DNA from: Multifurca ochricompacta
Taxonomy: Eukaryota; Basidiomycota; Agaricomycetes; Russulales; Russulaceae
Assembly: GCA_022496185.1 (NCBI GenBank)
Contig: WTXG01000009.1
Span: forward strand, 248,001 to 312,000
Direction: 5' to 3'
Length of the DNA stretch: 64,000 bases
Made by a program: the position numbers and the translations under genes. Every line of letters starts with the position of its first letter. The stretch's first letter is position 1. Below the pieces are notes generated by a model. The model saw only the letters and a program-made list of their open reading frames with translations. It had not been told where the DNA came from and made no database searches. This document shows positions 38,072 through 49,858 of the stretch, in pieces.

Positions 38072-38255
38072 ACATACAAGGTCAAGGTCCACGAGGACGA
38101 GGAAGAGGAGAAATGAGTGCTGCTCTATGGCTATGCCCGGTGATGACTAATCAATCATCCAAATTTTTTTATGCGTGCGGTTTTCCTTCAGCCTTCAACC
38201 ACATCCGCTCTCCCTTCTTCATTCTATCTCCCTTCTATAACAACCAAAAAAAAAG
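38072..38255. promoter_or_regulatory. 184-bp shared divergent promoter, uS2m / Ssb
   Basis: Separates the start codons of two translation-related genes. A pyrimidine-rich leader (38200-38245) precedes the Ssb ATG. No named site was identified. Confidence 0.55.
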
Positions 38256-40493
38256 ATGGCCGATTCTGACCTTTTTGACGGCGCTATCGGTATCGACCTC
38301 GGCACAACTTACTCGTAAGTCTACATCCCCGCGATCGCTTTCCACTCCTCCATTTTTGGTCCAGCTGCGTGGGTGTATGGCAAAATGACCGTGTCGAGAT
38401 CATCGCCAATGATCGTATGTCCCTGCTCGGAATCTTGCTTTTAGTGTTTTTTTTTTCTTAAACAGTGTTGCAGAGGGAAATCGCACAACGCCTTCCTATG
38501 TCGCGTTTTCCACTGAGGAGCGTCTAATCGGAGACGCTGCAAAAAATCAGGCTGCGATGAATCCTCGGAATACCGTTTTTGATGCGAAGCGTCTTATTGG
38601 CCGCCGTTTCGAGTATGTCGCTTGATATCTTTATTGATATCCTTATCTCATCGCATTCCCCAGTGACCCCGACGTAAAGAAGGTAGTTAACGACTGCTTC
38701 TCGAAGGGTACAGTTTTGTTTAATCTAGCAAATTTGCTGCAGGATATGGTCCATTGGCCCTTCGAAGTCGTAGAAAGGGATGGATCGCCTCTCATCAAGG
38801 TTCACTACCTTGGGGAGGATAAAACTTTTAGTCCTCAGGAAATTTCGGCCATGGTTCTCACCAAGATGAAGGATATCTCTGAGGCTAAACTTGGGAAGAC
38901 AGTCAAGAAGGCTGTCGTAACCGTTCCCGCGTATTTTAACGACTCTCAACGTCTTGCTACGAAAGATGCTGGTGCGATTGCAGGGCTTGACGTATTACGT
39001 ATTATCAACGAGCCCACCGCTGCTGCTATCGCTTATGGCCTCGACCAACAATCAAAAACCGAACGTAATGTCCTTATCTTCGACCTCGGCGGGGGAACCT
39101 TCGACGTTTCCCTCCTGAACATTAGCGGTGGGGTGTTCGCTGTTAAGGCCACTGCTGGTGATACCCATCTTGGTGGCGAGGACTTTGATAATGCGCTTCT
39201 CGAGCATTTCAAGAATGAGTTCAAACGGAAGACAAAGCTCGACATTTCTGAAGACGCGCGCGCTCTCCGGAGATTGCGAAGTGCTTGCGAACGTGCCAAG
39301 CGTACTCTCTCCAGCGTTACCCAGACCACCGTTGAGGTCGACTCACTCTTCCAGGTAAGTCAAGTCACTTACAACAAGGTGTCGGTAACACCTTGTTAGG
39401 GAGAGGATTTCTCTGCAAATATCACACGCGCGCGTTTTGAAGAGATTAACGCAACGCTCTTCAAATCCACGATCGAACCGGTCGAAAAAGTGCTGAAGGA
39501 TGCCAAAATACCTCGTGAAAAAGTTGACGATATCGTCCTTGTTGGCGGGTCAACGCGTATCCCCAAGATCCAGTCACTTGTTTCCGAATACTTTGGAAAC
39601 CGCCAGCTGAATAAATCCATCAACCCTGACGAGGCCGTTGCGTACGGTGCTGCTGTTCAGGCTGCAGTTCTTACCGGTCAGACCTCGGAAAAGACGCAAG
39701 ACTTGCTGTTACTTGATGTCGCCCCTCTCTCCCTCGGTGTTGCAATGCAGGGCGATGTATTCGGGGTTGTCGTTCCTAGGAACACACCGATTCCGACTAA
39801 CAAGTCTCGCGTGTTCACTACTGTTGAGGACAACCAGACGACGGTTACATTCCCTGTGTATGTATTTTAACCCACCCACCACTCACCCAGTTATCTCGGT
39901 CGCCTGTCTCATCAGCTGTGACAGGTACGAGGGAGAACGGACACAATGCCGGGATAATCGTCTACTTGGGGAGTTTGAGCTGACCGGGATCCCACCCATG
40001 CCACGAGGCCAAGCTGAACTGGTCACCACGTTCGAGGTGGACGCGAACGGTCTTCTCAAGGTTTCTGCACAAGACCGTGCATCGGGGCGGAAGGCATCAA
40101 TCAGTAAGCTTGCTTGCTTGCTTCTCAGGTCGGCACGGTCATCTGTTTGCTCACTATCTGTGTAGGCATTACCAATTCAGTGGGACGACTGTCTTCGGCG
40201 GAAATTGACCAAATGATCAAGGATGCGGAGCAATTTAAGCAGGCAGACAAGGACTTTTCTGCACGTCATGAAGCCAAGTCGGACCTTGAGGCTTACATAC
40301 ATCAGTCGAGGCTACCATCACGTCGCCGGAGATTGGGATGAAGTTGAAACGTGGGGCAAAATCGCAAGTTGAATCTGAGCTTGCACGTGCGCTTGAGAAA
40401 CTGGAGATAGAAGACTCGACAGGGGATGAATTGCGTAAAGCACAGCTTGGGATCAAACGAGCTTTGCAGAAAGCAACTGCTGGCATTCGCTGA
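38256..40493 (+). CDS. SSB1: Ribosome-associated Hsp70 chaperone, Ssb type
   Basis: The ATG at 38256 begins [20 protein letters not shown] and splices to [16 protein letters not shown]. Hsp70 signatures are present: [39 protein letters not shown], the phosphate loop [14 protein letters not shown], and [16 protein letters not shown]. The substrate-binding domain continues [40 protein letters not shown] and [11 protein letters not shown]. The C-terminus ([38 protein letters not shown], ending ATAGIR at TGA 40491-40493) lacks the EEVD tail of cytosolic Ssa/Hsc70 and matches the short lid of Ssb proteins, which bind nascent chains at the ribosome with the RAC co-chaperones. The expected length is about 615 residues. 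A one-base break near 40303 splits DLEAYIH from [12 protein letters not shown]. The upstream introns close in frame, although one (about 38713-38742) is unusually short and needs a GTTTTG donor. Confidence 0.92.
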
Positions 40494-41489
40494 GATATCG
40501 CTATGTAGCTAGAGTCGCTGTGGCTTGTTAGCTTTATCCCACTGCTGTACTGATTGCGTGTGCTTGTATTGAAACCTCGAAGTATGTGAGCAGTCACTCC
40601 CCTGGAAGGCTAGAACTATGTGTGGTGCTGGTGCACAAACGGATGGTGCTTGCTTTTACGTTAAGTCCCCAAAATTAATTAAAAGTGCGTGCGTGCGTGC
40701 ATGCGTGTGAAAGGTTCGACGAAGGCAAAAATTAAATTAAAAATCCGCGGAGGGGACACGGACCCTGATGAGTAATAAATAAGAATACTTAATTAATTAA
40801 TTAATTACTTTTTAGTTGGTTGGATTAGTTAGTTAGTAATAGAGTAGAGTTTATCGGAGTTTCAAATATAGAGAGGTGGGAAAATTAAGCGAATCAACAA
40901 CGGCAAGGGTTAACGGCGGCGGGCGGCGGCGGCGGCGTCGGCAGTGAAAACTAGCAATCCCGATTTCGATTTCGATCATCCTGCCTTTGCTTTGCCTGAG
41001 AGCAGCTCTACGACTACGAGGACTACGAGGACTACGGGGACCACAGTTTGAGGTCTTTGGTACTCTTCGACATTACCTCTTTACCTTTACCTTTACCTCT
41101 ACTACCTACTACCCTACTACCTACTATCTACTATATACTTTCCAACCCTCTCAATATCTCTCTCTTTCTTTTCTTTGTCCTTTTTCTTTTTTCTTTTCTT
41201 TTTCTTTTTCTTTTTTCTTTTTCCTTTTCTTTTTCTTTCACTTTCTTTTTCTTTTTCCCTTTTTACTCCCTTTTTCTCTTCCCTACCTCTCCCCCCCCCC
41301 TTGGGAAGTTTCATCAAAAACTCCTTCACCCTCCCTCCCTCCTCTTTACGACCTCCTTCCAGCAGCACATAGTAAAGCTACGCTGTTTTCAAAAAAAATT
41401 CTCTATACATACAATTCCCCCCACTGGGTCTCCTTCTCGATCACACAACCTTCGGTAATAGCTAATCAGTATCCATCCTCAAGAGTATA
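40494..41489. other. Intergenic region with long pyrimidine tract
   Basis: The left part is AT-rich (TTAATTAA repeats at 40790-40805), with GGCGGC and ACTACGAGG short repeats (40915-41040). From about 41066 to 41290 the plus strand is almost purely pyrimidine, with TTTTCTTTTTC-like units, before the start of the RRM/PUF gene. Such CT-rich tracts are common in fungal promoters and 5' leaders. The open frames here are translations of this simple sequence and are not genes. Confidence 0.65.
41066..41290 (+). repeat. Polypyrimidine low-complexity tract (promoter/5' leader)
   Basis: About 225 bases with very few purines, made of imperfect TTTTC and CCTTTA units, ending about 200 bp before the RRM/PUF start codon. 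Confidence 0.85.
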
Positions 41490-44400
41490 ATGTCTCTTTC
41501 TGCCGAGCAAGCTGGTTTCTCCCGCAATCCCTCTGGGAAAACACCTCCCCCGGCCCCTTCTGCAGCTTTTGCTAAGAGGTTCGTACATCCCCATCTTTTC
41601 CCCTCGGCCACTTTCCTCAATCTCCTTTAGAGCGCGGGAATTGCAAGGCGAAGGTATGATTGGTCGATACAGGCCCCCTGCCCTCCGCGCTCTCGCTTCA
41701 GGCGGCTCCCCCCCTAATGATGTCTCTCCTTCAACAACCATCACCCCAGCGGACACCTCTAGCCTACCAACAAACACTTATTCGTCTGGCTATAGAAGGG
41801 CGAGGGCCGGAACCTTACCTTCCAATGTGTCGCTGGCCGCTCAGCAATACGCTGCCTCCAACACGCCTAGTCCCAGCGCTTTCCCCTCTACCGAGTCTTT
41901 CAGTGAACAGCTCCAGCTCCTCCCTCAGCCAAGCGCTACCCCTCAGGCTTCTATAAGGCCCCCCTTGCGCCATTCAACTTCTATTGCTTCCCCTGTTGCG
42001 TCCTCTGTATTGTCGGACCGAACTAGTCGCCTTCGTTCTGGTTCGTTAACCACTCTTCCTTCCACTGGCCTCTCCAATCCCTTTGGCTCAAGCATCTTCT
42101 CCTCCTGGTTATCTTCCCCCGGCAGCAATACCTCTTTCCCTGTTTTGGAAGAAATGCGCTCCACTACCTCCATGGACCCCAGCGCAGATGATTTTGACGT
42201 TCATACTCTCGATTATCTTGGTTTAGACGAGACCTATCACCGTCCACCACCCGCGGCGACAATTTCCGAGCTTCGCAATCAAGCCCAAGCTGTCATTGCC
42301 GGAAATTTGGCTAACCCTCCTCGTATGCGTGCCACCACTGTCTCTCACCCTTACCGTCGGATGTCCTCCGCGGGTAATTCTCTACTTCCCACTCCGAGTC
42401 AGGAGGATGAAGAAGAGGTCTACGAGCAGCCATATACTCGCCAGGGACTAGACCCGTATAATGACACCTTATCCCCAGACAATTACTTCCCTCCTCGCGT
42501 GACAAAAGGCCTCAAGCAAACAGAGTACCTGAGTGCAGCAATTTAGTTACCAGTCGACCACGGGCTATCTCCGTTGGTACCCTTGATGACCCCGCGCGGA
42601 TAACGCGCCGTGCGACCGTTTCCGTCGAACAGCCTGTCTACGATCTCTCATCCTCTTTCGGCGGCCCAACCAGCGCCCAACTTGGTCAAGCTGGTATTCT
42701 AAAAACTGACAAGTCGACCACGCTTCGTGCCGGCGCGTCGCCTACCGTACGTTTCCCCGTCACGGAGGTGTCTGGGTCCAGGGCACCCTCCTATCTGCTG
42801 ACGCCCAACCAGCCCGGGCGCGCTGTCTCACCTAAAAATGAGAATCCGGCGCAGATCCAGACTCCGACCCGGTCTCTTTGGATTGGAAACCTCGACAGTT
42901 CGGTCACCAGCGAACAGCTCATCCACGTTTTTGCACCCTATGGCGCGATTGAGAGTCTGAGACTTCTGCCAGAGAAGGTGCGAAGCATACAAAGTTTTTA
43001 GTGTCATCGTCTTTCTCAATATATACATATATATAACAGGAGTGTGGCTTCGTCAATTTTGTTGACCAGGCCGATGCTGTCCGTGCCAAAGAAGACGTGC
43101 TCAATCGTCTCGGTGGTAACATCGGCATGCCCAACGGGCAGACAGTGCGCATTGGTTTTGGAAAGGCCGACAGTGCACCGGCCACTCCGGGTAAAGTCGC
43201 TAGTGCATCTTCCTCCAATGGGTCTTCCTCTTCTACTACTGGAAAAAGTACAGCTAGTCCTTCCATGAGTGGTATGGAAGCGCAGCTACAGTCTACGCCT
43301 ACGCGGGCCCTCTGGATCGGCTCTATTCCATCAACGACGACGCCTGCGACAATCTTGAGCGTGTTTAGCCCTTACGGGCCCATAGAATCCGCTCGCGTTC
43401 TCACCCACAAGAATTGTGGGTTTATCAACTTTGAGCGCTTGGATGACGCTGTCAGGGCGCGTAAGGCCCTGAACGGTCGTGATGTTCTCGGTAGTGATGT
43501 GGGCGCGATTCGCATCGGATTTGCAAAGGTGCCGGTGAAGAATGGGCAAGATAGCGTTCCGGACAAGAGGAGGCCCCCAGCCTCAATGTTCAGGGTGTGG
43601 GTGATCTAAGCGTGGGCGCGACCATCCATGCACTACGCAGCGTCAAAGGGGCATCCACCATCCCGGTGGATCAGCAAGTCCTTGGTGGCACGGTTGAGAA
43701 CTATCGTTCTAATTTACTTCTGAGCATGATTGGCACGGGAACCCACAACACTGCGTTCGTGAACGATGGAACCCCTAAACCTGCTGGCTGGAGTCCAACA
43801 GTGACCGAGCAGCAGATGATCATGAAGGAACTCTCGGGCGGTGCACCCGATGCCGATGCCGACATACAGGCTTTGGCTGGTATAGATGTTTTCTTTCTGA
43901 CGCTATATTCTGGTTACTGAAGCGAAGGTTGCAGACTTCCGCCCCCAACGATGTACTACACCACTATCCCTTTGGTATCAGAACGCCCGCATAATAGGCG
44001 TTGGGATGCGTCCAAGTTGCGTGAACTCCGTAAGAGGATGGACTCGAACACCATCTCCGATGAGGAAATCGAGCAGGTCGCCGCTGATTTTCTCGATGGC
44101 GAAATTGTCGACCTTGCATCCGACTGGCTGGGCAACACAGTAAGTTCATTCAAGGGCATTCTCCCCCCCCCCTCGAACTTTATTTGTTAATACGTTACAG
44201 GTTGTCCAGAAACTTTTCGAAAAGTGCGCTTTCCCTGCCCGTATGGCCATGCTTGAACGGATTAGTCCCCATTTGGCGATGATTGGCATTCACAAGAACG
44301 GCACCTGGGCTGCCCAGAAGATCATAGAATGCGTGCAGACCCCGGAGGAGATAAATTTGATTGCGCAGCACCTTAGACCTTATGCGCCCCCGTTGCTTCT

Positions 44401-45666
44401 TGATCAATTTGGCAACTACGTTATTCAGTAAGACTTTTTTTCATCGCGTGTGGTTTTGTCGCACACCATGTTGACAATATTCAATATAGGTGCTGCCTTA
44501 GATTTGGACAGCCAGCTAATGATTTCATCTTTGACGCTATGGTTGACCGTCTATGGGAGGTTGCCCAGGGTCGTTTCGGTGCGCGCAGTATGCGTGCCTG
44601 CCTTGAGAGTCCGAACATTACAATTAGCCAGCAACGTCGTATAGCGACAGCCATCATCCTCAACTCCATCCCGCTTGCGACGAACCCAAATGGTGCCCTT
44701 CTTTTAACCTGGCTACTGGATACCTCTGGTTTTAATTCACGCTATCGTCTCTTGGCTCCTCGGTTCACACCACATCTCTCACATCTTTGCACGCACAAGC
44801 TCGCTTCTCTCACCGTCTTGCGCATAGTCAATCAGAAGGTCGAGCCTGAGGCATCGAGTCAAGTCGTTGAGGCCTTATTTTCGTCCCCGAACGACCACGT
44901 CCTGACGGATGTACTTGGCGATCAAGTCAATGGCGTCGCGGTCGTCCACAAAGTGCTCACCAGTCCCTTTGTTGATCCGGCTAAGAGAACGGCATATATT
45001 GAAGCCACCAAGCGCGTTCTCGTCGAGCTGAAAGTGATCGCAACTCAAGCATATCGCCGTCTCATAGAGGAAGTTGGGCTTCCCATCCCTAATTTCCAGC
45101 CAAGCTACCCCAACGGGTCGACTGTTCCTGGTACCAAGGGCAAGTTCAGCGGCTCTTCAGGTTCTTATGGCGTTCCCGGCTTGCCGTCAGGATACTCTAC
45201 GCATGACCAAAACCTGGCATCCATGATGGCCGCTTTGCAGATGGGAGGCCAAAACCCTCAATCAGGACCACCTCAACCGCCTCAGCTTTCCATCGATCCG
45301 GGTTATAGCGGTCAGAGCGCCCCTCAGCGAAGTCGCTCATCTAATGCGGTGTCTGCTTTTTCACCTGCTACTGACCCCTTCAACCCGTTCGCCATCAGAA
45401 CCCCCGAAGCCAATAGTCCTCGTATTACCCAGCGCCGCAACGGTGGCCCCACATCTGCGGCCGTTCCGCCTTCCACGATCCCTATGCCCACGATCCCTTA
45501 CGGCACTCAATCCCCCGTTCTTAGTTCAGCAGGGGCTATTCTTGGCATGGGACAGCCGTCCTACAGTAGCATCGGACCGCAATCTGTTCCTCCGCAAGTC
45601 TATCAGCAGTACATGTACCAAATGTATCAACAAAACACCCCAAACATGGGGACATTCCACGCCTGA
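41490..45666 (+). CDS. RNA-binding protein with two RRMs and PUF repeats (Jsn1/Puf1-like)
   Basis: The ATG at 41490 begins MSLSAEQAGFSRNPSGKTPP. A long Ser/Pro-rich disordered region (41640-42840) is followed by two RRM domains: RSLWIGNLDSSVTSEQLIHV with CGFVNFVDQADAVRAKEDVL, and RALWIGSIPSTTTPATILSV with CGFINFERLDDAVRARKAL. Next come pumilio-family helical repeats (44040-45060): GNTVVQKLFEKCAFPARMAM, GIHKNGTWAAQKIIECV, LLLDQFGNYVIQCCLRFG, ARSMRACLESPNITISQQ and VLTDVLGDQVNGVAVVHKVL. A Gln/Pro-rich tail ends at TGA 45664-45666. Two RRMs plus PUF is the architecture of yeast Jsn1/Puf1 and Puf2, which bind mRNAs for membrane and mitochondrial proteins. The protein would be about 1,200 residues. 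One-base breaks occur near 42535 (within the disordered region) and 43565 (between RRM2 and the next segment). Confidence 0.88.
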
Positions 45667-46182
45667 ATTAGCATCGACAAATGACGACAACAAGCGCCCT
45701 TTGGCATATATGTTGCATGACTTTGATATATCTATCACGTCGCTCCCTTCCATCCCGTCTAATCTCTTGCCTCAAATGCTCCCTTGTGACCAATTTTCTT
45801 TGATTATTTACAACAACCTCCTTTCCAGCTGCGCGTGGGTTCGTTTAGCTTGGTATCGCAATGTCTGCTCTCCTTCAAATATACCCCGAATCATCATTTG
45901 CTTGCTTGCATTTCACACATTCCTTGAAAACACTGCTGACTGTGAGGAGTTCATTCGACGAAGGTTTATTCAGTCCTTCAGAATTTGTTTTTCTTTTATT
46001 TCTTTTTTTCTTTTCTGGCCTTCAATTCAATTCCACACACACACTTTCTCTCTCTCTAAGTCTCCGAACATGTATAATACGTACATCAAAAAAAATCACG
46101 TTCACAATTACGCGACACGCGACACGTTCATTGTCGGACCGGCCTTTTCCTCACTCGCGCTTAGTTACCACTTCAAATTACC
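45667..46182. other. Intergenic region
   Basis: Holds the 3' end of the RRM/PUF gene and the promoter of the next gene. CT-rich sequence lies near 45990-46065. No gene is supported; a long plus-strand frame here is an out-of-frame extension of the PUF tail. Confidence 0.5.
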
Positions 46183-47271
46183 ATGGGCTCTGCTTCGTCG
46201 AAGGCTACACGAGCATACCCCGTGAAAACAGGCAAACCACCCTCATGGACAGGATCAAGACCACCTGCGCATGACCCCAAGAAGACTTCGCCCTTGCGTG
46301 CAGTACGCCAACCTTGGGCGAGCGAAACAAAAGATGAAGGCGCGTAGTTGCGTTGTTATTTTTTTTTGATTCCTTCGCACAATAAAATAAAATAAAATCC
46401 AGTCATTGAGAAGGACGCCAAGGATCCTCATCTCCTGGCCAATTTGACTCGGCTGGGACCAGTGCGCGTCGACCACCACATGCAAACGGTGAAAACGGTA
46501 AGTTGACCTCCGAAATAGGGGGTCTCCAAAGGTGACCTATCGCTTCGTCCTCACTCTATCTATCCCCGTCTCTCCAAAAAACCCAAAATACGATAACAAT
46601 GGACTTGCACTATGTATGCCTCTTCCCCCCCCCCTCCCCTCCCCCTCTCCCGCACCGTCCTTTGGTCCCTCAACTGGCCATTTTTCTGCAAAGGATAATA
46701 GCAAGCGCACGTAAAGGAACTTTTCCAATCACGGTTTCGAGCGGAGAACGAGGCATCCAGTTCGCGCACGCCGCGTAATCGGTTACACGTCTCTTCGCTT
46801 GTCGCGCTTCTCGAAGAGCGCCAGAAGGATACTATCACTGCCACCGCCACCGCCGCCGCCGCCATCCGGGACGAGGAGCTTGCGGAGAAGTATGGGATGG
46901 ATGTAGAGAGAGTGGAGAGACTCGTGCGGACTGTCAACGTACCGCGCGTGCGCGAAGGTGGTGGAGTTGGTGCGACCGCTGCACGGCGGTATATTAGGGA
47001 TGCTGAGAGTGGAAAAGAAGTTATGATTCAGGAGGTGAGCCCTCCCCCCCCCCCGGTCGTTATTTCTACTTTTTTTTGTGTGGTACACCACCCCCACCCC
47101 CTCTATCCTCCCTCCTATGCTCAAGGTTAAAACCTTCTCTAAATTTTCTTTTTGGTTTATCCCCCCCCCCCCCCCTTTATTGTGGCCTTGTGGTATCAGG
47201 TGGTGTGGAGAGAACCAGCCGACTTGAAGGATTTGGAATTAAGTCGTCTCCGGAGAGTCAATAGTGCTTGA
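46183..47271 (+). CDS. Conserved-looking protein with N-terminal MGSASSK, unknown function
   Basis: The ATG at 46183 begins MGSASSKATRAYPVKTGKPP, a likely N-myristoylation signal. Later exons give EKDAKDPHLLANLTRLGPVR, VDHHMQTVKT spliced in frame to QAHVKELFQSRFRAENEASS, then RLHVSSLVALLEERQKDT, an Ala run, and EELAEKYGMDVERVERLVRT. The last exon gives VVWREPADLKDLELSRLRRV and ends at TGA 47269-47271. The even distribution of charged helical segments and clean splicing make this a real gene. I do not recognise a named family. The first intron could not be closed unambiguously: the exon beginning before TCATTGAGAAGG needs a phase that the nearest GTAG donor does not provide, so either another donor is used or a base is missing. 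A Gly/Ala-poor, helical peripheral membrane protein is plausible but unproven. Confidence 0.6.
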
Positions 47272-47440
47272 TGGACCCTAGCTAGGAATTGGGATTGGGA
47301 TTGCTCCTTTGTTAATATATTTTAATATATTTTGGTTAGCTCCTGACAGGGGGAAGTGTGGGCGGGCCGCATGAGTGCAATTGACGCCGTGACTCTCATC
47401 TCATGGGACAGTCCTGACAGCCAGTTCAAAACATAAACAG

Positions 47441-49714
47441 ATGTTCAGAAGGCATACAAAATTCGCACTCAACGGTCGCAGATGGTTTCAACATCATGCG
47501 GGCTCACGTAAATCCTCCACCTTTTTCACTAGAGGTGTCATCGTGGCCACCTCTGTCGTGGCTGGTGCAACCGCAATTGCAAGTCAACCGTTCACAGGTG
47601 GTTCTATAGTACATAACGATGCATCCCCTAACGCTCCAGCGACGGTCTCCAATAAGTTAAACCCTGTGGAGATCATAAAGGCGCCTGAGGGCGGTGAAGA
47701 CAATGAGGAACTCAGGTTACTCGTGTGGGGCTCAAACAGGTTAGCAAATCTCACATACCACATACATATATATTTTGTGTCCTTACCTCCCCCCCCCCTT
47801 TCGGCTCCTCTGCTCACATCGTTTTTTTTACATTATGTGAAGGTCACATATCATCTCCCCAGACGCGTTGGATACGGTGCAATTCCGTATGCCGGCGGTC
47901 GCTTCTTTTCTTCAAAGTGTGGCGCTACGCGACTTGGTGGTACACGCCACTCACGCTGCCTGTGTCGATGGACGGGGGGACGTGTACCAATGGGGTGACG
48001 GGTTCTTTGGTCAAAGCTCCGCGTCAGAGAATCGAAAACCGGTGTTGACGTTACGAGGAAAGGTTCGTCCCTCTCCCTGCCCGCGGTCATACCTGCCACT
48101 TGTCTTCTTGGTTATCACGGTGGTGTGTTGCCGACTGAGCCTCTCACGATGATGCGCAGGACATTGTCAGGGTACAAGCCACCGAATCCCGCGTATTTGC
48201 GCTCTCAAGTTCTGGAAAGGTATATGTGATACCTGCCCGAACAGCCGAGCGACCTTGACTCCAGGCAAACCGACGTCCTCCGGTACGTCGTGGTGGTGGG
48301 GCACGGGCTGGTTGTGGGGTGAGGAGAGAGGAGTGCAAGGGTCAGAGGTTGTGCCCAATCAAAAACTTGGCTGGAACGAGAGGTGCGCGCCTACTACTAC
48401 TACTACTACTACTCTACTCTTTGTTCGATGAACTTTACAACTCTGATTTGGTCGTTGCCAATTTGTCCCACACAGAATTATCTCCATTTCTGCTGGCCAA
48501 GACCACCTGCTCGCGCTGACCTCTTCAGGTCGCACTTTTGTGCATCCCATCACCAAAAACGCCAACACGTACGGCCAATTGGGTTTCCGCAAGTTTGACA
48601 TCCCAGACCCTTCGTCGACAAGCCCGGCATTGCGACTTCATGTTGAGCTGACTCCGAAAGCAGTAGCTGATCCATACGCCAAGAGCTCTCGATACGCACG
48701 TGGATCGTCCTCATCTTCTGCCACCACTTTGCTTCCCATATCTGAGAACCTTGTCAACGTGGACGACACGAAGCTCACGTTCTCTGACAGATTCTTTGAG
48801 GTTCCGGCACTGAAAGGGGTTCGCGTTGTCCAGGTTGCAGCTGGCTCTCGAACCAGTTTCGTGAGAAACGACACCGGACGAGTGCTTGGCTGGGGCGCTA
48901 ATGATTATGGGTATGACCTCGCCTCCTAAGAAGCGCAAACCCCTTTTCTTACGATTTTTACTATTGGACTCCTGAAACCCCTGAACAGGCAAATCGGTCT
49001 AGGCGGGAACGTGCCCCTTGATACTATCACAGTTCCCACTGAAGTAGTGCTATGGAGGGGTATGCCGAGCGGCACGCGTACTCAATGCATCGACCTTAAC
49101 GTAGGTGGTGACTTGGCGTTCTTCACCGTCGAACGTATCGATGGGACAGCGATCAGGAGCGTCGAAGTCCTGTCCTGCGGGAATGGACAGTACGGTGGAT
49201 TGGGGAATGCGTTGTTTAGCAATGCCCAGAGTGTCCCTGTGCGTACCAAAGCTGTCAGCGGGCTGATAGAGTGTACGTCACTTTCCTCTCATCTTTCCAC
49301 GATTCACACACCCCCTGTCATGAATTGTACATGTTTGACGCCCGAGTTACCAGTCTCAGAGAAGACGAACAACCTGCAGCCCATTGAACCGCATACACTG
49401 TCTGTGTCACCGGATGGACATGTCCTACTCGCGCTCGAAACGCAAGCACGTGCAGGACCCGGTGGAAGTGGGAGAGATTTGCTTGGATGGGGAACCAATT
49501 ACGATTATCAAGTCGGTAACGGGAAGCGTGCGAGTATCGCAGTACCGACTACGCTTGAACCCGGAGGTGAAGGTGGAGACCGGATTATGTTAAAGAAGCG
49601 ACGCGCAAAGTTCGTGCGGATCCTCAAGGGCGAGTGTGGAAGCGAGGTGTAGATGTTGAGCAAGTCGCACTTGCAGGCTATGGGAATAGTTTGGTATATT
49701 GGAGGATCGCTTAG
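47441..49714 (+). CDS. RCC1-repeat mitochondrial protein (Fmp25-like)
   Basis: The ATG at 47441 begins MFRRHTKFALNGRRWFQHHA, a basic mitochondrial presequence, then a hydrophobic segment (GVIVATSVVAGATAIA). RCC1-like repeats follow: LRLLVWGSNR, AACVDGRGDVYQWGDGFFGQ, VRVQATESRVFALSSSGKVY, ISISAGQDHLLALTSSGRTF with NTYGQLGFRKFDIP, VQVAAGSRTSFVRNDTGRVL with GWGANDYGQIGLGGNVPLDT, LSCGNGQYGGLGNALFSNAQ, and LLGWGTNYDYQVGNGKRASI. The true C-terminus is VDVEQVALAGYGNSLVYWRI, ending at TAG 49712-49714. One-base breaks at about 48253 (before LTPGKPTSSGTSWWWG) and 49632 (before VWKRGVDVEQ) interrupt the given frame. Yeast Fmp25 is a mitochondrial inner-membrane RCC1 protein linked to complex III assembly. 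The match here is by architecture only. Confidence 0.75.
48391..48415 (+). repeat. (TAC)n microsatellite in intron of RCC1-like gene
   Basis: About eight consecutive CTA/TAC trinucleotides in an intron just after a GTGCGC donor. Confidence 0.85.
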
Positions 49715-49858
49715 TAGCTTAGGGGTTTTGGTTTTTGGGGATAGCGGACAGCGGACAAAGATGTTGACCACTCCCCCTTTATGGCATTCCTCCCCCTTTT
49801 CATCACCATCAAATCATAAATAGTCTGTGTAGCCGGGCTCTTCACGATCCCTTAGGCC

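Noticed and set aside
41048..41458. Long Phe/Leu/Ser-rich open frames on the plus strand
   Set aside because: They are translations of a polypyrimidine tract (TTT, TTC, CTT codons), not a membrane protein.
43951..44190. Separate small protein starting MYYTTIPL
   Set aside because: It is an internal exon of the RRM/PUF gene leading into the first PUF repeat.
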